A stretch of DNA of 64,000 nt from Chloroflexota bacterium (GTDB taxonomy: Bacteria > Chloroflexota > Anaerolineae > Aggregatilineales > J027). Under the pieces are notes generated by a model. The model worked only from the letters and a program-made list of their open reading frames with translations. It searched no databases and had not been told where the DNA came from. The stretch covers positions 103,601 to 167,600 of the forward strand of contig JABFGB010000002.1 in the NCBI GenBank assembly GCA_013112715.1, written 5' to 3'. Position numbers and translations under genes: made by a program. Shown piece after piece: positions 1-8,894 of this stretch. The stretch's first letter is position 1. Each line of letters opens with the position of its first letter.

Positions 1-552
1 ATCACCCCTGAACGGTGGTCGGATTTTGAAACCTTATTTGGCGAAAAGGGTGGCTATGCAGGATGCTGGTGCATGTTTTGGCGTCTGGAGCGTGCCCAAT
101 TCAAAACCCAAAAGTACGAAGGCAACAAGGATACGGCCCGTCATCTGGTCTATTCTGGCGAAACACTCGGTTTGTTGGGGTATGCCGATGGACAGGCGGC
201 GGCGTGGTGTTCGATTGGCCCGCGTGAGCACTATAAGGCATTGGAAAAATCACGCATCCTCAAACGGATAGATGAACAAGCGGTCTGGTCAATCGTCTGC
301 TTCTATGTAGCAAAACCGTTCCGGCGTAAGGGCATGATGCGCCCCATGTTACAAGCGGCGATTGTCTATGCCAAGTCGAACGGGGCGTCTATCGTCGAGG
401 GGTATCCGATTGATCTGCGGGTCGAATTTGAAACGCCGGGGGGCTATATGGGGGTTGCCTCGGCGTTTTATGATGTTGGATTTGTGGAAGTAGGACGCGC
501 TTCCGATACCCAATTGATTATGCGCTATCACATTCCCGATTCGGGGGATTGA
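1..552 (+). CDS. GNAT family N-acetyltransferase, 5' end missing
   Basis: The frame is open from the first base, so the true start lies left of the window; an internal ATG at 73 is not the start, because the Cys/Trp-rich stretch before it (GCWCMFWR) is a conserved N-terminal mark of one GNAT subgroup. The visible part covers most of the acetyltransferase fold. The segment FRRKGMMRPML (about residue 105-115 of the visible protein) matches the acetyl-CoA pyrophosphate loop followed by its helix, and the C-terminal GFVEVGRASDTQLIMRY fits the last GNAT strands. The acceptor substrate cannot be read from sequence. It converges on the YqeC-MocA gene with only three bases between the stop codons. 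Confidence 0.85.
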   Translation: MTPERWSDFETLFGEKGGYAGCWCMFWRLERAQFKTQKYEGNKDTARHLVYSGETLGLLGYADGQAAAWCSIGPREHYKALEKSRILKRIDEQAVWSIVCFYVAKPFRRKGMMRPMLQAAIVYAKSNGASIVEGYPIDLRVEFETPGGYMGVASAFYDVGFVEVGRASDTQLIMRYHIPDSGD

Positions 553-555
553 GTA

Positions 556-1908
556 TTATTCCAATCCGGCAAGACGTTTTTCGGCAGCATATTGTTCGGG
601 GGTGTCAATATCACGCAAGATGCTGTCGTTATCCACCCGAAAGGTATAGACCGGATTGCGATTGATAGCATCTCGTGGGGCACTGCCAAAAGGCAGGTCT
701 AAAATATCGGGCCAGTGGCGGCGCTGAATCAAAATCGGGTGTCCGCGCTGGCCTTGATACATCGGGGCGATGATTGACCCCTTCCCCTCGGCATAGAGGT
801 TCAAAATCTGGCGGATAAGTTTGGCACGGATTTGGGGTTGATCGCCCATCATCACCATACAAGCGTCAATATCACTGCTCATGGCTTTTAATCCCACTTG
901 TAGCGACGAGAGCATCTCTCCCACTTTAAACTGTGGATTAAACGCGATTTTGACTGGGCTGTTTTGTAGAGCGCTGGCGACCTGACCGGATTTATAGCCG
1001 GTTACCACCACAATTTCGGGCAGGCGGAAGGGTACAAGGGTATTGACGATGGTTTCAATCACCGTATGCCGTCCCCATTTCAGCAGGGTTTTGGGATGCC
1101 CACCCATGCGCGAGGACAGCCCCGCCGCCAAAATGATGACCCCCACCCGCCGCTGAACTTCAAAAACGGGATTTTTGGCCTGCATCGCGCCAATCGCTAC
1201 AGCATTGATTTTGGGGGAGGCAAGGATAATTTGGGCAATGCGCCGTGCCCGACCCCGGCCTAATCCCTCGCCCGCCTTATTGAGCAGCACCACGACTCGC
1301 GCGGTGGGGGGCAAATCTTTGAGGCCGATTTGTTCATCCCGAACGATTTGGGCCAGCCACGCAGGTTGAATCGGCTGTCCGAGTGGGAATCCATATCGTT
1401 CAAAAATCGGTTCAGGGTTATAGACCGTCGTTTCATCAAAGGGCATACCGAGCGCATCCAACCCCGCAACCGGCACCAGCAGGGTGGTGTCTTGCGGGAT
1501 CACGGGTTCGTGGAGGCGTGGTGCTTTGAGGGGTAGGCGACGTGACCCATCGGCTTCAACCAGCAATAAATCGGCATTCATTTCATCCACCAAGCGTGAA
1601 ATGGATTCGCTTGGCAGCCCGATGACCTTATCGCCTCGAATTTCTTGGTAGACGAAAACAAGGCGTTTTTTATCCAACAGGGTCGCCAGTTCGCGTTTAC
1701 CTTGCAGCAGATCCGACTGCCAATGAACCGTATGGGGAAATTGTTCGAGTTCAGACGTGGCAATACGGGTGGTGGTGGTTGCCAATACTCGCCAGTCTTG
1801 TGTCGCTAATTCACGTCCCAAGCGCACCATTGCGGAGGTTTTGCCACCCGCCCCGATAAATGCCACCACATCCCCGCGCTGAACATTCAACGCCTCATGT
1901 AAACGCAT
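556..1908 (-). CDS. YqeC domain fused to MocA-like molybdenum cofactor cytidylyltransferase
   Basis: Two-domain protein of 450 residues. Residues 1 to about 240 match YqeC, an accessory protein of selenium-dependent molybdenum hydroxylases, with a P-loop-like GAGGKTS at 19-25 and EADGSR at 118-123. From about residue 256 a nucleotidyltransferase of the MobA/MocA type begins with the signature LAAGLSSRMGG (260-270) and a lysine at 274; this family adds CMP to molybdopterin to make the dinucleotide cofactor used by xanthine dehydrogenase-type enzymes. It is the last gene of the hydroxylase operon and overlaps yqeB by 14 bases. Having both functions in one chain suggests they act together in maturing the neighbouring hydroxylase. 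Confidence 0.88.
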   Translation of the reverse strand: MRLHEALNVQRGDVVAFIGAGGKTSAMVRLGRELATQDWRVLATTTTRIATSELEQFPHTVHWQSDLLQGKRELATLLDKKRLVFVYQEIRGDKVIGLPSESISRLVDEMNADLLLVEADGSRRLPLKAPRLHEPVIPQDTTLLVPVAGLDALGMPFDETTVYNPEPIFERYGFPLGQPIQPAWLAQIVRDEQIGLKDLPPTARVVVLLNKAGEGLGRGRARRIAQIILASPKINAVAIGAMQAKNPVFEVQRRVGVIILAAGLSSRMGGHPKTLLKWGRHTVIETIVNTLVPFRLPEIVVVTGYKSGQVASALQNSPVKIAFNPQFKVGEMLSSLQVGLKAMSSDIDACMVMMGDQPQIRAKLIRQILNLYAEGKGSIIAPMYQGQRGHPILIQRRHWPDILDLPFGSAPRDAINRNPVYTFRVDNDSILRDIDTPEQYAAEKRLAGLE

Positions 1909-2767
1909 CAGCCTCGTCCCTTACCCGGTTTTGTTTGTGCAATGGCAAAATGCCCCGGCTGAGGATGGCTTCCAACACACCGCCCCCAATCGCCAGTGCC
2001 TTATCGGAAATGGTGAAGCAATGTTCACGGACACCACGCGGGTCTAAATCTCCGACTTTCAAGCCTGCCCATACCTCGACACTTTCATGAATCAGGCCAC
2101 GCAACATACCGGAAAATGGGGCGACAATCGGCTCACCGTCAACGGTGGCGATAATCGCGCCTTCTTCAATAGAATCGCCAATCGCGGCGTTTGGTTTGAC
2201 ATGGCCCGCACGCGGCGCACGCAGTACCCGTTGGCTATCTTTACCGCCAATCGTGCCGGGAATGCCTGTATTGGGAATGGCGCTGCCCTGCCAGATAACC
2301 CGCCCTAAGTTGTGTCCCCGCTGAGTCTCCACAATGGCATGACAATCGGTGCCCACCGTAAAGCCGGGGCCAAGTGCCAAGACAAATTCGGCATCATCCG
2401 GTGTGGTATCAATGTTCCGCTTCGCCACCCGTGCATCAATCACAACCTGCGTGTTGATATTGCGCCATGCCCCATCGGTATCCACGACAATGGGAATTTC
2501 GCCGCCGCGCATTGCCAACCAGACGGCTGAATCAGCTTTGATGACCCGCGATGTAATCCCCTCGACGTGATAAACACCCCCCGGCTCAAAAATCGCACTG
2601 CCAAACGAAACAGTGCGCCGAACGAGCAAGGGGGTCGGCAAATCCACCATAATCACGGGATAGCCTGCATGATATAAGCGAAAAGCGACCCCTGAACCGA
2701 GGTCGCCTGCGCCGCGAATGAGGACGATAGGCAGTGGGTCAGACGAGGGCACCGAGTCCATGCTCAC
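1895..2767 (-). CDS. yqeB: YqeB (EF2563-type) selenium-dependent molybdenum hydroxylase accessory protein
   Basis: About 290 residues, the usual length of the EF2563/YqeB family. The N-terminus has the Rossmann-like motif RGAGDLGSGVA (18-28), followed by the conserved region around FEPGGVYHVEG. The family co-occurs with YqeC and with molybdenum hydroxylases thought to carry a labile selenium ligand; its exact biochemical step is not settled. The frame opens with GTG at 2767 and has an ATG at 2761; either start overlaps the end of the molybdopterin subunit gene by 20-30 bases, which indicates translational coupling. The genes before and after it belong to the same system, so the assignment is firm although the mechanism is unknown. 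Confidence 0.88.
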   Translation of the reverse strand: MSMDSVPSSDPLPIVLIRGAGDLGSGVAFRLYHAGYPVIMVDLPTPLLVRRTVSFGSAIFEPGGVYHVEGITSRVIKADSAVWLAMRGGEIPIVVDTDGAWRNINTQVVIDARVAKRNIDTTPDDAEFVLALGPGFTVGTDCHAIVETQRGHNLGRVIWQGSAIPNTGIPGTIGGKDSQRVLRAPRAGHVKPNAAIGDSIEEGAIIATVDGEPIVAPFSGMLRGLIHESVEVWAGLKVGDLDPRGVREHCFTISDKALAIGGGVLEAILSRGILPLHKQNRVRDEADAFT

Positions 2768-4973
2768 GTAATCCTTCTACTATCCGGTCTGGGATGAAGG
2801 GCAGATGGTCGAACCAAATGCCTGTGGCGTCATGAATGGCAGCAGCAATGGCCGGGGCAAGGGGGATAAAAGGCATTTCAGCCATGCCCCGCGCACCCCA
2901 AGGGCCAATCGGCACGGGATTTTCGAGCAAAACGGATTTGACTTCTAGTGGAATGTCATAGACCGTTGGGATGAGGTAGGTAGATAGGAAGGGATTGAGA
3001 ACACGCCCTTCTTTGCTAACCAAGTGCTCCATAATAGCGTAGCCTTGTGCTTGAACTACCGCGCCTTCGACCTGCCCTTCGACCAGTATCCGATTGAGTA
3101 CCTTGCCAACATCATTGGCACAGGTGACACGCATCAGATTGACCATGCCCGTTTCCAAGTCCACCTCAACTTCAGCGACCTCGGCGACATACCCATAGGC
3201 AAAATTGGGCGTGCCATAGCCTGTTTCTTTGTCGAGGGTGGTGGTGGCGGGGGGACGATATTGATAGGTGGCGATAGCCGGACGTTCTTCATCTTGCCAC
3301 TTCTTAAGGGCCAGTTCCGCCGCGCCCCGAATGGCATTGCCTGTCATAAAGGTCATGCGTGAGGCCGATGAACTGCCGGAAGTTTGGGTTTCGGCGGTGT
3401 CGTGCCCAATCAGCCGGACTTTTTCAACCGGAACACCGACTGCCTCGGCTGTCATTTGGACAAAAATCGTGTGGGCACCTTGCCCTACATCCGCTCCGGC
3501 TGCACGGACAATGACTTCTTCAATTACACCAGCCCCACGCAATTCAATGGTGGCCCAATTTTGTTCGGGGAAGCCAAAACTATAGCCGATATTTTTGAAC
3601 CCACAGGCAAAGCCAATGCCGCGTCGTTTATATGATTCATGCGGCTGCGGAGTGATAGATTTTTGCCAGCCCTGCCCGTTGTGTGTCCAAGCGCCACTTT
3701 CGATAGCCCCAGCCTCGATGGTCTGTTGAATAGTGACACCGGGCGGTGGGGGAGTGCCCGTCGTCATGATACTGCCTTCATGGATGACATTCCGCAGCCG
3801 GAAATCCACTGGGTCGAGGCCGAGCGCTTCCGCTAATTTGTTCATCATGCCCTCAGCAGCAAACGCGCCTTGTGGCCCACCAAACCCACGAAACGCCCCG
3901 GTCATGATGTTGTTGGTATAGACGCCGTAGGTATCCACCTGCACAAAGGGGATTTCATAAGGGCCTGTCACCATGAGATGGGCATTACCCATGACCTTAT
4001 TGGTGGTGTAATTGTAGGCACCAGCATCGCCAATCACGGTGGCTTCGGCGGCGACCAACTTGCCATCACGGGTTGCGCCCCATTTGGCCCGAATTTTGAC
4101 GGGGTGGCGCTTGTGGTGATAGAGAATGGATTCTTCCCGACTCCAGATGATTTTGACGGGGCGACCCAACTTCCAAGCAGCCAGTGCAAGGACAATTTGT
4201 ACACTCATGTCCTCACGTCCACCGAACGCGCCGCCAATCGCGGGATAAATGATCCGTACTTGCTCGGGAGGGAGGTTTAGGGCATGGTAAACTTGTTCCT
4301 GATCTTCATGCACCCATTGGCCCGCCACCACCACCGTGACCCGGCCCTGCTCATCTATATAACCGAGACCTGCTTCGGGTTGGAGGTAGGCGTGCTCTTG
4401 ATACCCGGTGGAGAATTCACCTTCTAAGATGACATCCGATTTAACCCAGCCTTCCGACATCGCGCCCTTGCGGATTTTGTAATGCACAATGATGTTATTG
4501 GGTTTGTCGTGATGCAATTGGGGAGCGCCGTCTTGCATAGCGGCTTCTGGGTCAAAGACGGTGGGCAGGTCTTGATATTCAACCTCGATTAGTTGGACGG
4601 CAGCGGCGGCATTTTCTTCGGTATCGGCGACAACAACAGCAACCACATCGGCCAAACAGCGTACCACATCCGCGCCGACGATGGTGCTGCCGGGGCCACA
4701 AATTACAGGCTGGTCTTTCATCACCAAGCCATATTCATTAACGGGCACATCGCGGGCCGTAAATATCCTGACCACACCCGGATAGGCTTCGGCGCGGCGG
4801 GTATCAATCGAGACCACCCGCGCATGGACACGGTCTGAAAATCGCATTTTCATCCATAACTGACCGTCCATATTCAAATCACTTGGATAAGGCGTTTGAC
4901 CTGTCACCTTACCAAAAGCATCAATGCGTTTCATGCTTACGCCAATTGCAGGCATTTGATTATTATCCGACAC
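2739..4973 (-). CDS. Xanthine dehydrogenase family molybdopterin-binding subunit
   Basis: 744 residues, full length for the large subunit of xanthine dehydrogenase/CO dehydrogenase-type hydroxylases (XdhA/CoxL superfamily). The N-terminal hammerhead domain (residues 10-120, KVTGQTPYPSD) is followed by the molybdopterin-binding region with GGAFGGRED. Near the C-terminus GARGMAEMP (about 693-701) carries the glutamate that acts as the general base in this family. The CoxL active-site loop AYRCSF is not present, so it is not an aerobic CO dehydrogenase; purines or another N-heterocycle are more likely substrates, but the sequence does not decide. Start is GTG at 4973, with a GAAGG ribosome site upstream. 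Third gene of the operon. Confidence 0.92.
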   Translation of the reverse strand: MSDNNQMPAIGVSMKRIDAFGKVTGQTPYPSDLNMDGQLWMKMRFSDRVHARVVSIDTRRAEAYPGVVRIFTARDVPVNEYGLVMKDQPVICGPGSTIVGADVVRCLADVVAVVVADTEENAAAAVQLIEVEYQDLPTVFDPEAAMQDGAPQLHHDKPNNIIVHYKIRKGAMSEGWVKSDVILEGEFSTGYQEHAYLQPEAGLGYIDEQGRVTVVVAGQWVHEDQEQVYHALNLPPEQVRIIYPAIGGAFGGREDMSVQIVLALAAWKLGRPVKIIWSREESILYHHKRHPVKIRAKWGATRDGKLVAAEATVIGDAGAYNYTTNKVMGNAHLMVTGPYEIPFVQVDTYGVYTNNIMTGAFRGFGGPQGAFAAEGMMNKLAEALGLDPVDFRLRNVIHEGSIMTTGTPPPPGVTIQQTIEAGAIESGAWTHNGQGWQKSITPQPHESYKRRGIGFACGFKNIGYSFGFPEQNWATIELRGAGVIEEVIVRAAGADVGQGAHTIFVQMTAEAVGVPVEKVRLIGHDTAETQTSGSSSASRMTFMTGNAIRGAAELALKKWQDEERPAIATYQYRPPATTTLDKETGYGTPNFAYGYVAEVAEVEVDLETGMVNLMRVTCANDVGKVLNRILVEGQVEGAVVQAQGYAIMEHLVSKEGRVLNPFLSTYLIPTVYDIPLEVKSVLLENPVPIGPWGARGMAEMPFIPLAPAIAAAIHDATGIWFDHLPFIPDRIVEGLREHGLGALV

Positions 4974-4994
4974 GGTTTTCTGCCTTCAAGATGC

Positions 4995-5474
4995 TTAACC
5001 TTGACCACGTTTCCGCATTTCGCGGTCTTGAATCTCTTTAAGCCGTTTGACCTCTTTGATTTTTTGCTGGCGGATTTTGTCGCGTTTTTTCTCATATTTG
5101 CGGATAGCCTTTGGGTCATTGGTGGTTGGGGGTAACACAGCCTCTTCTTTACGGCTGAAATCACCTCCGAGGGCGGCGGCAACAATCATAAAAGAGATAG
5201 CCAGCAAGACGATGGATAGAAAAACGGCGGCGGCAACATCCACTCGGCTGTAGCTATTGCCAGCAAACTTAAAGAGTTCATTTTGTTTTAATTCGGCTTC
5301 CAACACCCGTTGGTTAAAATCTTCATTCCGCTCTTTACCCTCGTTTACAATCAACGGCGCAGCGAGGAATGAAATCGCTATGATGGAGAGCACGAGTACG
5401 AAAGCCAAAACTGGGATAAGCTGGCTTCGCTTTTTTAGTTTTTCTTTTTCGGCTTCACGACGGGCGACACTCAT
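4995..5474 (-). CDS. Small two-span membrane protein of unknown function inside the hydroxylase operon
   Basis: 159 residues; I do not recognise a family. It has a charged N-terminus (residues 1-17, rich in Arg/Lys/Glu), a transmembrane segment at about 20-42, a charged stretch predicted to lie between membranes spans (45-72), a second span at about 78-103, and a strongly basic and acidic C-terminal tail (115-159) that could form a coiled coil. The start codon overlaps the stop of the FAD/FeS subunit as ATGA, and 21 bases separate it from the molybdopterin subunit, so it is co-transcribed and co-translated with them. A membrane anchor or assembly factor for the hydroxylase is one possibility, but this is only an inference from position. 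Confidence 0.7.
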   Translation of the reverse strand: MSVARREAEKEKLKKRSQLIPVLAFVLVLSIIAISFLAAPLIVNEGKERNEDFNQRVLEAELKQNELFKFAGNSYSRVDVAAAVFLSIVLLAISFMIVAAALGGDFSRKEEAVLPPTTNDPKAIRKYEKKRDKIRQQKIKEVKRLKEIQDREMRKRGQG

Positions 5475-6913
5475 GGGCTGACTTGCTCCTTCTGTTGTGC
5501 TATTTCGCTTGCAAGTTCAAAAGCATCAATGATTTTATAGTAGCCAGTACAACGACACAGATTACCCGAAATACTTTGGGCAATTTGTTCGCGGGTGGGG
5601 TGGGGATGCTCCTCCAACAATTTCGCACCGGACATTAGAAACCCGGGAGTGCAAAATCCACATTGCACACCACCCGTCTCTATAAAGGCTTGCTGAATCG
5701 GGTGCAGGGCAGTCTCTTTGGCTAATCCCTCCACGGTTGCGATGTCCGCTCCGTGTGCGCGGGGGGCAGGCACCATACACGCCATAACCGCGACCCCATC
5801 CAGATAAATGGTACATGCACCGCATTCCCCTTCGGCACAGCCTTCTTTCGTACCCGTTAAGTGAATATCATCACGCAAAAATCGCAACAGGGTCTTATTG
5901 GACGCGCCTGTTACCGTATGTTTTTCGCCGTTGACCGTCGTCACAATGGTGTCGCTGGCATCATCCTCGTGGCGAACGGAAGCGGGCAGGGGAGAATGCT
6001 GTGCGATGTGATTTGTGCCCCACAGCATCGTCGGATTTTCAGGCCAATGGGCACGTTCTTGATGATCTCGTAACATTCGTAGAGCACGTGCTGTCAGCAC
6101 CTTGACCATCTCAGTGCGATAGGCAGCGGTGGCGCGAACATCGCTAATCGGCTGGGGGGTTGCCGCCGAAAGTTTAGCTGCTTCGGCAATCGTGGCATCT
6201 GTTAGAGAGCGTCCCTGCAAATACTGTTCGGCATCCGGTACGCGGATAATGGTTGGGGCAACACTGCCGAGGGTGATTCGCGCATGGGTAAGCTGATCCC
6301 CATCAAAGCCGAGAATCACCGCGATATTGACGACGGAGATGGCTTGGGCGCGGCGTAGACCTAATTTCAAGAACACGCCCCGTTCATTTTTTGCCATCGG
6401 CTTGAAGCGAATGGCGGTGAGCAGTTCATCTGGTTGCATGGCGGTTTTGCGCACGCCCTTATAAAAGTCGGCAAAACTCAGGGTGCGCATACCAGCAGTC
6501 GAAGCGAGTGTGACCGACCCATCTAAAGCCCAAAGTGGCGTAATCGTATCATTGGCAGGGCTGGCGGTAATGAGATTGCCCGCGACGGTGGCTCGATTAC
6601 GAATTTGCGGCGCACCGACCTCCCAACAGGCTTGCGCCAATGGAAAGGCCTGCTGCACAATCAAATCACTGGCGACGACCTGATTATGCGTGACCAGTGG
6701 GCCAAGCTGAATAGATTGCCCGTCGAGCATAATGGTGTCGAGACCCTGCAAACGGGTAATATCTATCAACGTTTCAAGGTTAGGCCGCTGATTACGCTCA
6801 ATCTCGATCAAAATATCGGTTGCGCCAGCGACAATCCGCGCACTTTCACGGTGCTGGGCCAACAACGTCAATGCTTCGTCCAAATGGGTTACACTAAAAT
6901 AGTTTTTCCACAT
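5471..6913 (-). CDS. Fused FAD-binding and [2Fe-2S] subunits of a xanthine dehydrogenase-type hydroxylase
   Basis: 480 residues from ATG 6913, which has AGGAA six bases upstream; the open frame continues further but that part overlaps the divergent gene's promoter. Residues 1-290 are the CoxM/XdhB-type FAD domain (GATDILIEIER at 30-40, GGNL-type site as VAGNLITASPANDT at 110-123). Residues 324-480 are the CoxS/XdhC-type iron-sulfur domain: Cys 359, 364, 367 and 379 form the plant-type cluster and Cys 418, 421, 453 and 455 the second cluster. These two domains are usually separate genes, or joined in the opposite order in eukaryotic xanthine dehydrogenase, so FAD first and FeS last is unusual. 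First gene of the operon. Confidence 0.92.
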   Translation of the reverse strand: MWKNYFSVTHLDEALTLLAQHRESARIVAGATDILIEIERNQRPNLETLIDITRLQGLDTIMLDGQSIQLGPLVTHNQVVASDLIVQQAFPLAQACWEVGAPQIRNRATVAGNLITASPANDTITPLWALDGSVTLASTAGMRTLSFADFYKGVRKTAMQPDELLTAIRFKPMAKNERGVFLKLGLRRAQAISVVNIAVILGFDGDQLTHARITLGSVAPTIIRVPDAEQYLQGRSLTDATIAEAAKLSAATPQPISDVRATAAYRTEMVKVLTARALRMLRDHQERAHWPENPTMLWGTNHIAQHSPLPASVRHEDDASDTIVTTVNGEKHTVTGASNKTLLRFLRDDIHLTGTKEGCAEGECGACTIYLDGVAVMACMVPAPRAHGADIATVEGLAKETALHPIQQAFIETGGVQCGFCTPGFLMSGAKLLEEHPHPTREQIAQSISGNLCRCTGYYKIIDAFELASEIAQQKEQVSP

Positions 6914-6933
6914 GAAATTTCCTGCCGTAGAAG

Positions 6934-6947
6934 GTCGCAAATGCGAC
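6934..6947. promoter_or_regulatory. Perfect inverted repeat upstream of the hydroxylase operon
   Basis: GTCGCA-AA-TGCGAC, six-base arms around a two-base centre, lies about 20 bases upstream of the start of the FAD/FeS subunit gene. A further half-site, TTGCGACAA, sits at about 6981. The placement suggests a repressor or activator site for the hydroxylase operon, but no cognate regulator is identified in this window. Confidence 0.4.
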
Positions 6948-7001
6948 AAGTACGCTAATGGTAGCACATCCGGCGACCTGTTGCGACAAAATTTATCCGT
7001 T

Positions 7002-7029
7002 TTTACGAGAGGCCGTATTCCATTATAAT
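7002..7029 (+). promoter_or_regulatory. Sigma-70-type promoter of the PrsW gene
   Basis: TTTACG (7002-7007), a 16-base spacer and a perfect TATAAT (7024-7029), 33 bases before the PrsW start codon. The -10 box is consensus and the position is right; transcription start was not determined. Confidence 0.6.
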
Positions 7030-7061
7030 CAACGGATAAAACCCTATCTCGAAAGCGCAAC

Positions 7062-8876
7062 ATGGATTTTTCAACCCTGATCGCTCATGTAATTACGATT
7101 GCGATACCTACCCTAACTATCTACCTCTTTTATGCGTTTGACCTTTATGGAACGGGACGAATCAGCACGGTATTGGTGAGTTTTGGTTGGGGAGCAATTG
7201 GGGCATTTGGCATCGCCAACCTGACCTATGAACTGGTATTTGGGGGTGTCGAATTTGAAACGCTGACCACGTGGGCGGCCCCCACACTTGAAGAACTGCT
7301 TAAATCGGCGGTGTTGATTTACCTTGTCTATCAACCACGCTTCCGCTACATTGTAGATGGCACCGTCTATGGAATCGCCGTTGGGATAGGCTTTGCGATG
7401 TCGGAAACCATCTTGATTTATCTGCCCAATGCGGGTGATGCAGCGCTTTCGACTGCGATCAGCCGGGTGCTTTCGACCTCGTTAATGCACGCCACCGCCA
7501 GCGCAATGGTCGGGATTCTATTTGGACGTTATCGGCGGGCGACCTCGCAGAATAAACGCATCTTCCCCATTGTGGGCATCTTGCTTGCTATTGGGGTTCA
7601 TACTATTTACAACGCGGGTCTCATCCAAATCGAAGATTACAGCGATGGGCGATTTTTGCTGCTGTTTGCCATTACGTTGGGTTTTTCGGGCAGTGCCTTC
7701 ATTGCATTTGTGATGAATCAGGGTCTTCAAGAAGAAAAACGCCGCTTTGAACAGACTCTCGGCTTGGAGGTGGGGGTATCGGCGGGTGAACGCAAGGCCG
7801 TTCAACGTCTTGGTGGAAATGGTATCGAGCAGATTTTGGGCGAGATGAAGGAGTTTTTTGGGCAGGAAAACATCACCCTCATTCGCCGTCTACTGGTGGT
7901 GCAAGCCAATATCGGGATTTTGCAGAATAACCTGAAAAGCCAAGTCAGTGATCGCTTGAAACGGGCATGGCAGGAGGAAATCGCCGAATATCAGCGCGAA
8001 AATGACGAAATCCGTACCCAGTTGGGTGTGTATGTCACCAGTTTTATGCGTCGAGTGTTTCCTGCCGAAGATCAGACCCTTTGGGATACGGTCAACGCTG
8101 AATTGGCCGATTATGACCCGACGCTGGTACATACCTTTGATATGTTTATGCGTGTTTCCGAATTGGCGGAGACGTTTACGGTGGAGCAGCTATCGGCGAT
8201 GGCCGAGCGTCTGAGCCATATGGAAATTTTCAGGAATGTGTCGCTGACTAATTTGGAAAATCTGTGTCGGGCGATTGTGGTTGAAAATTATCCTGATGGC
8301 GCAGTTATTTTCGATCAGGGCGCGACGGGCGATTCCATGTATATGATCGAAGACGGCAACATCAATGCCTATGTGACCTCTCACCGTGATGGTGAAGACA
8401 AGTTCTTGCGGACGTTCCGGGCAGGCGACGTGGTGGGCGAGTTTTCCTTGCTGGATGGGCAACCCCGTTCGGCGCGTGCCCTTGCGGTGGGAGAGGTCAA
8501 AGTCTTGGTGTTAAAGCGCCAGGCGTTTATGATGTTTATGCAAAGCCGTCCCCAAGTCGTCCTAGCCATGCTGCAATATCTCGCTGAAAAACTACGCTAT
8601 ACTACGGCTTCTGTTGAGGCCAGCACCAGTTGGGCTACCCGCATCGCACAGGGCAATTATGATGAACCTTATTTGTTTAACCCGCCTGCCACCACCATCA
8701 CCATTCCCGATGAACTACCCCCTGCTTTAGAACCACATGAACTTTCGGCAGACACCCCTGAAATTATCGGCACTTTGTTAGTACGGGCGGCGGGTGCCCT
8801 CAAAGAACGGGAACGCCTCTTGCGGAAGCGCATTAGTGATACATGGAAGCGTGTCACCATCAGCGAAAAGTCGTGA
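7062..8876 (+). CDS. PrsW-type intramembrane metalloprotease with C-terminal cyclic-nucleotide-binding domain
   Basis: 604 residues. The first 220 residues form about seven membrane segments with the PrsW/CPBP-like protease motifs: the Glu-Glu pair in TLEELLKS (77-78), a second motif FAMSETILIY with Glu115, His143 in TSLMHATAS and His180 in GVHTIYN. PrsW cleaves anti-sigma factors in Bacillus. A soluble, partly coiled-coil linker follows (225-380), then a complete cNMP-binding domain (about 388-510) with the phosphate-binding cassette GEFSLLDGQPRSA at 459-471. The join suggests that proteolysis in the membrane is switched by a cyclic nucleotide or another ligand. No sigma/anti-sigma pair lies nearby, so the substrate is unknown. 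Confidence 0.85.
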   Translation: MDFSTLIAHVITIAIPTLTIYLFYAFDLYGTGRISTVLVSFGWGAIGAFGIANLTYELVFGGVEFETLTTWAAPTLEELLKSAVLIYLVYQPRFRYIVDGTVYGIAVGIGFAMSETILIYLPNAGDAALSTAISRVLSTSLMHATASAMVGILFGRYRRATSQNKRIFPIVGILLAIGVHTIYNAGLIQIEDYSDGRFLLLFAITLGFSGSAFIAFVMNQGLQEEKRRFEQTLGLEVGVSAGERKAVQRLGGNGIEQILGEMKEFFGQENITLIRRLLVVQANIGILQNNLKSQVSDRLKRAWQEEIAEYQRENDEIRTQLGVYVTSFMRRVFPAEDQTLWDTVNAELADYDPTLVHTFDMFMRVSELAETFTVEQLSAMAERLSHMEIFRNVSLTNLENLCRAIVVENYPDGAVIFDQGATGDSMYMIEDGNINAYVTSHRDGEDKFLRTFRAGDVVGEFSLLDGQPRSARALAVGEVKVLVLKRQAFMMFMQSRPQVVLAMLQYLAEKLRYTTASVEASTSWATRIAQGNYDEPYLFNPPATTITIPDELPPALEPHELSADTPEIIGTLLVRAAGALKERERLLRKRISDTWKRVTISEKS

Positions 8877-8894
8877 AATTATCCTGATACGGCA

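Noticed and set aside
3024..3362. 112-codon plus-strand frame inside the molybdopterin subunit
   Set aside because: Antisense shadow of a clear family protein; no supporting start signals.
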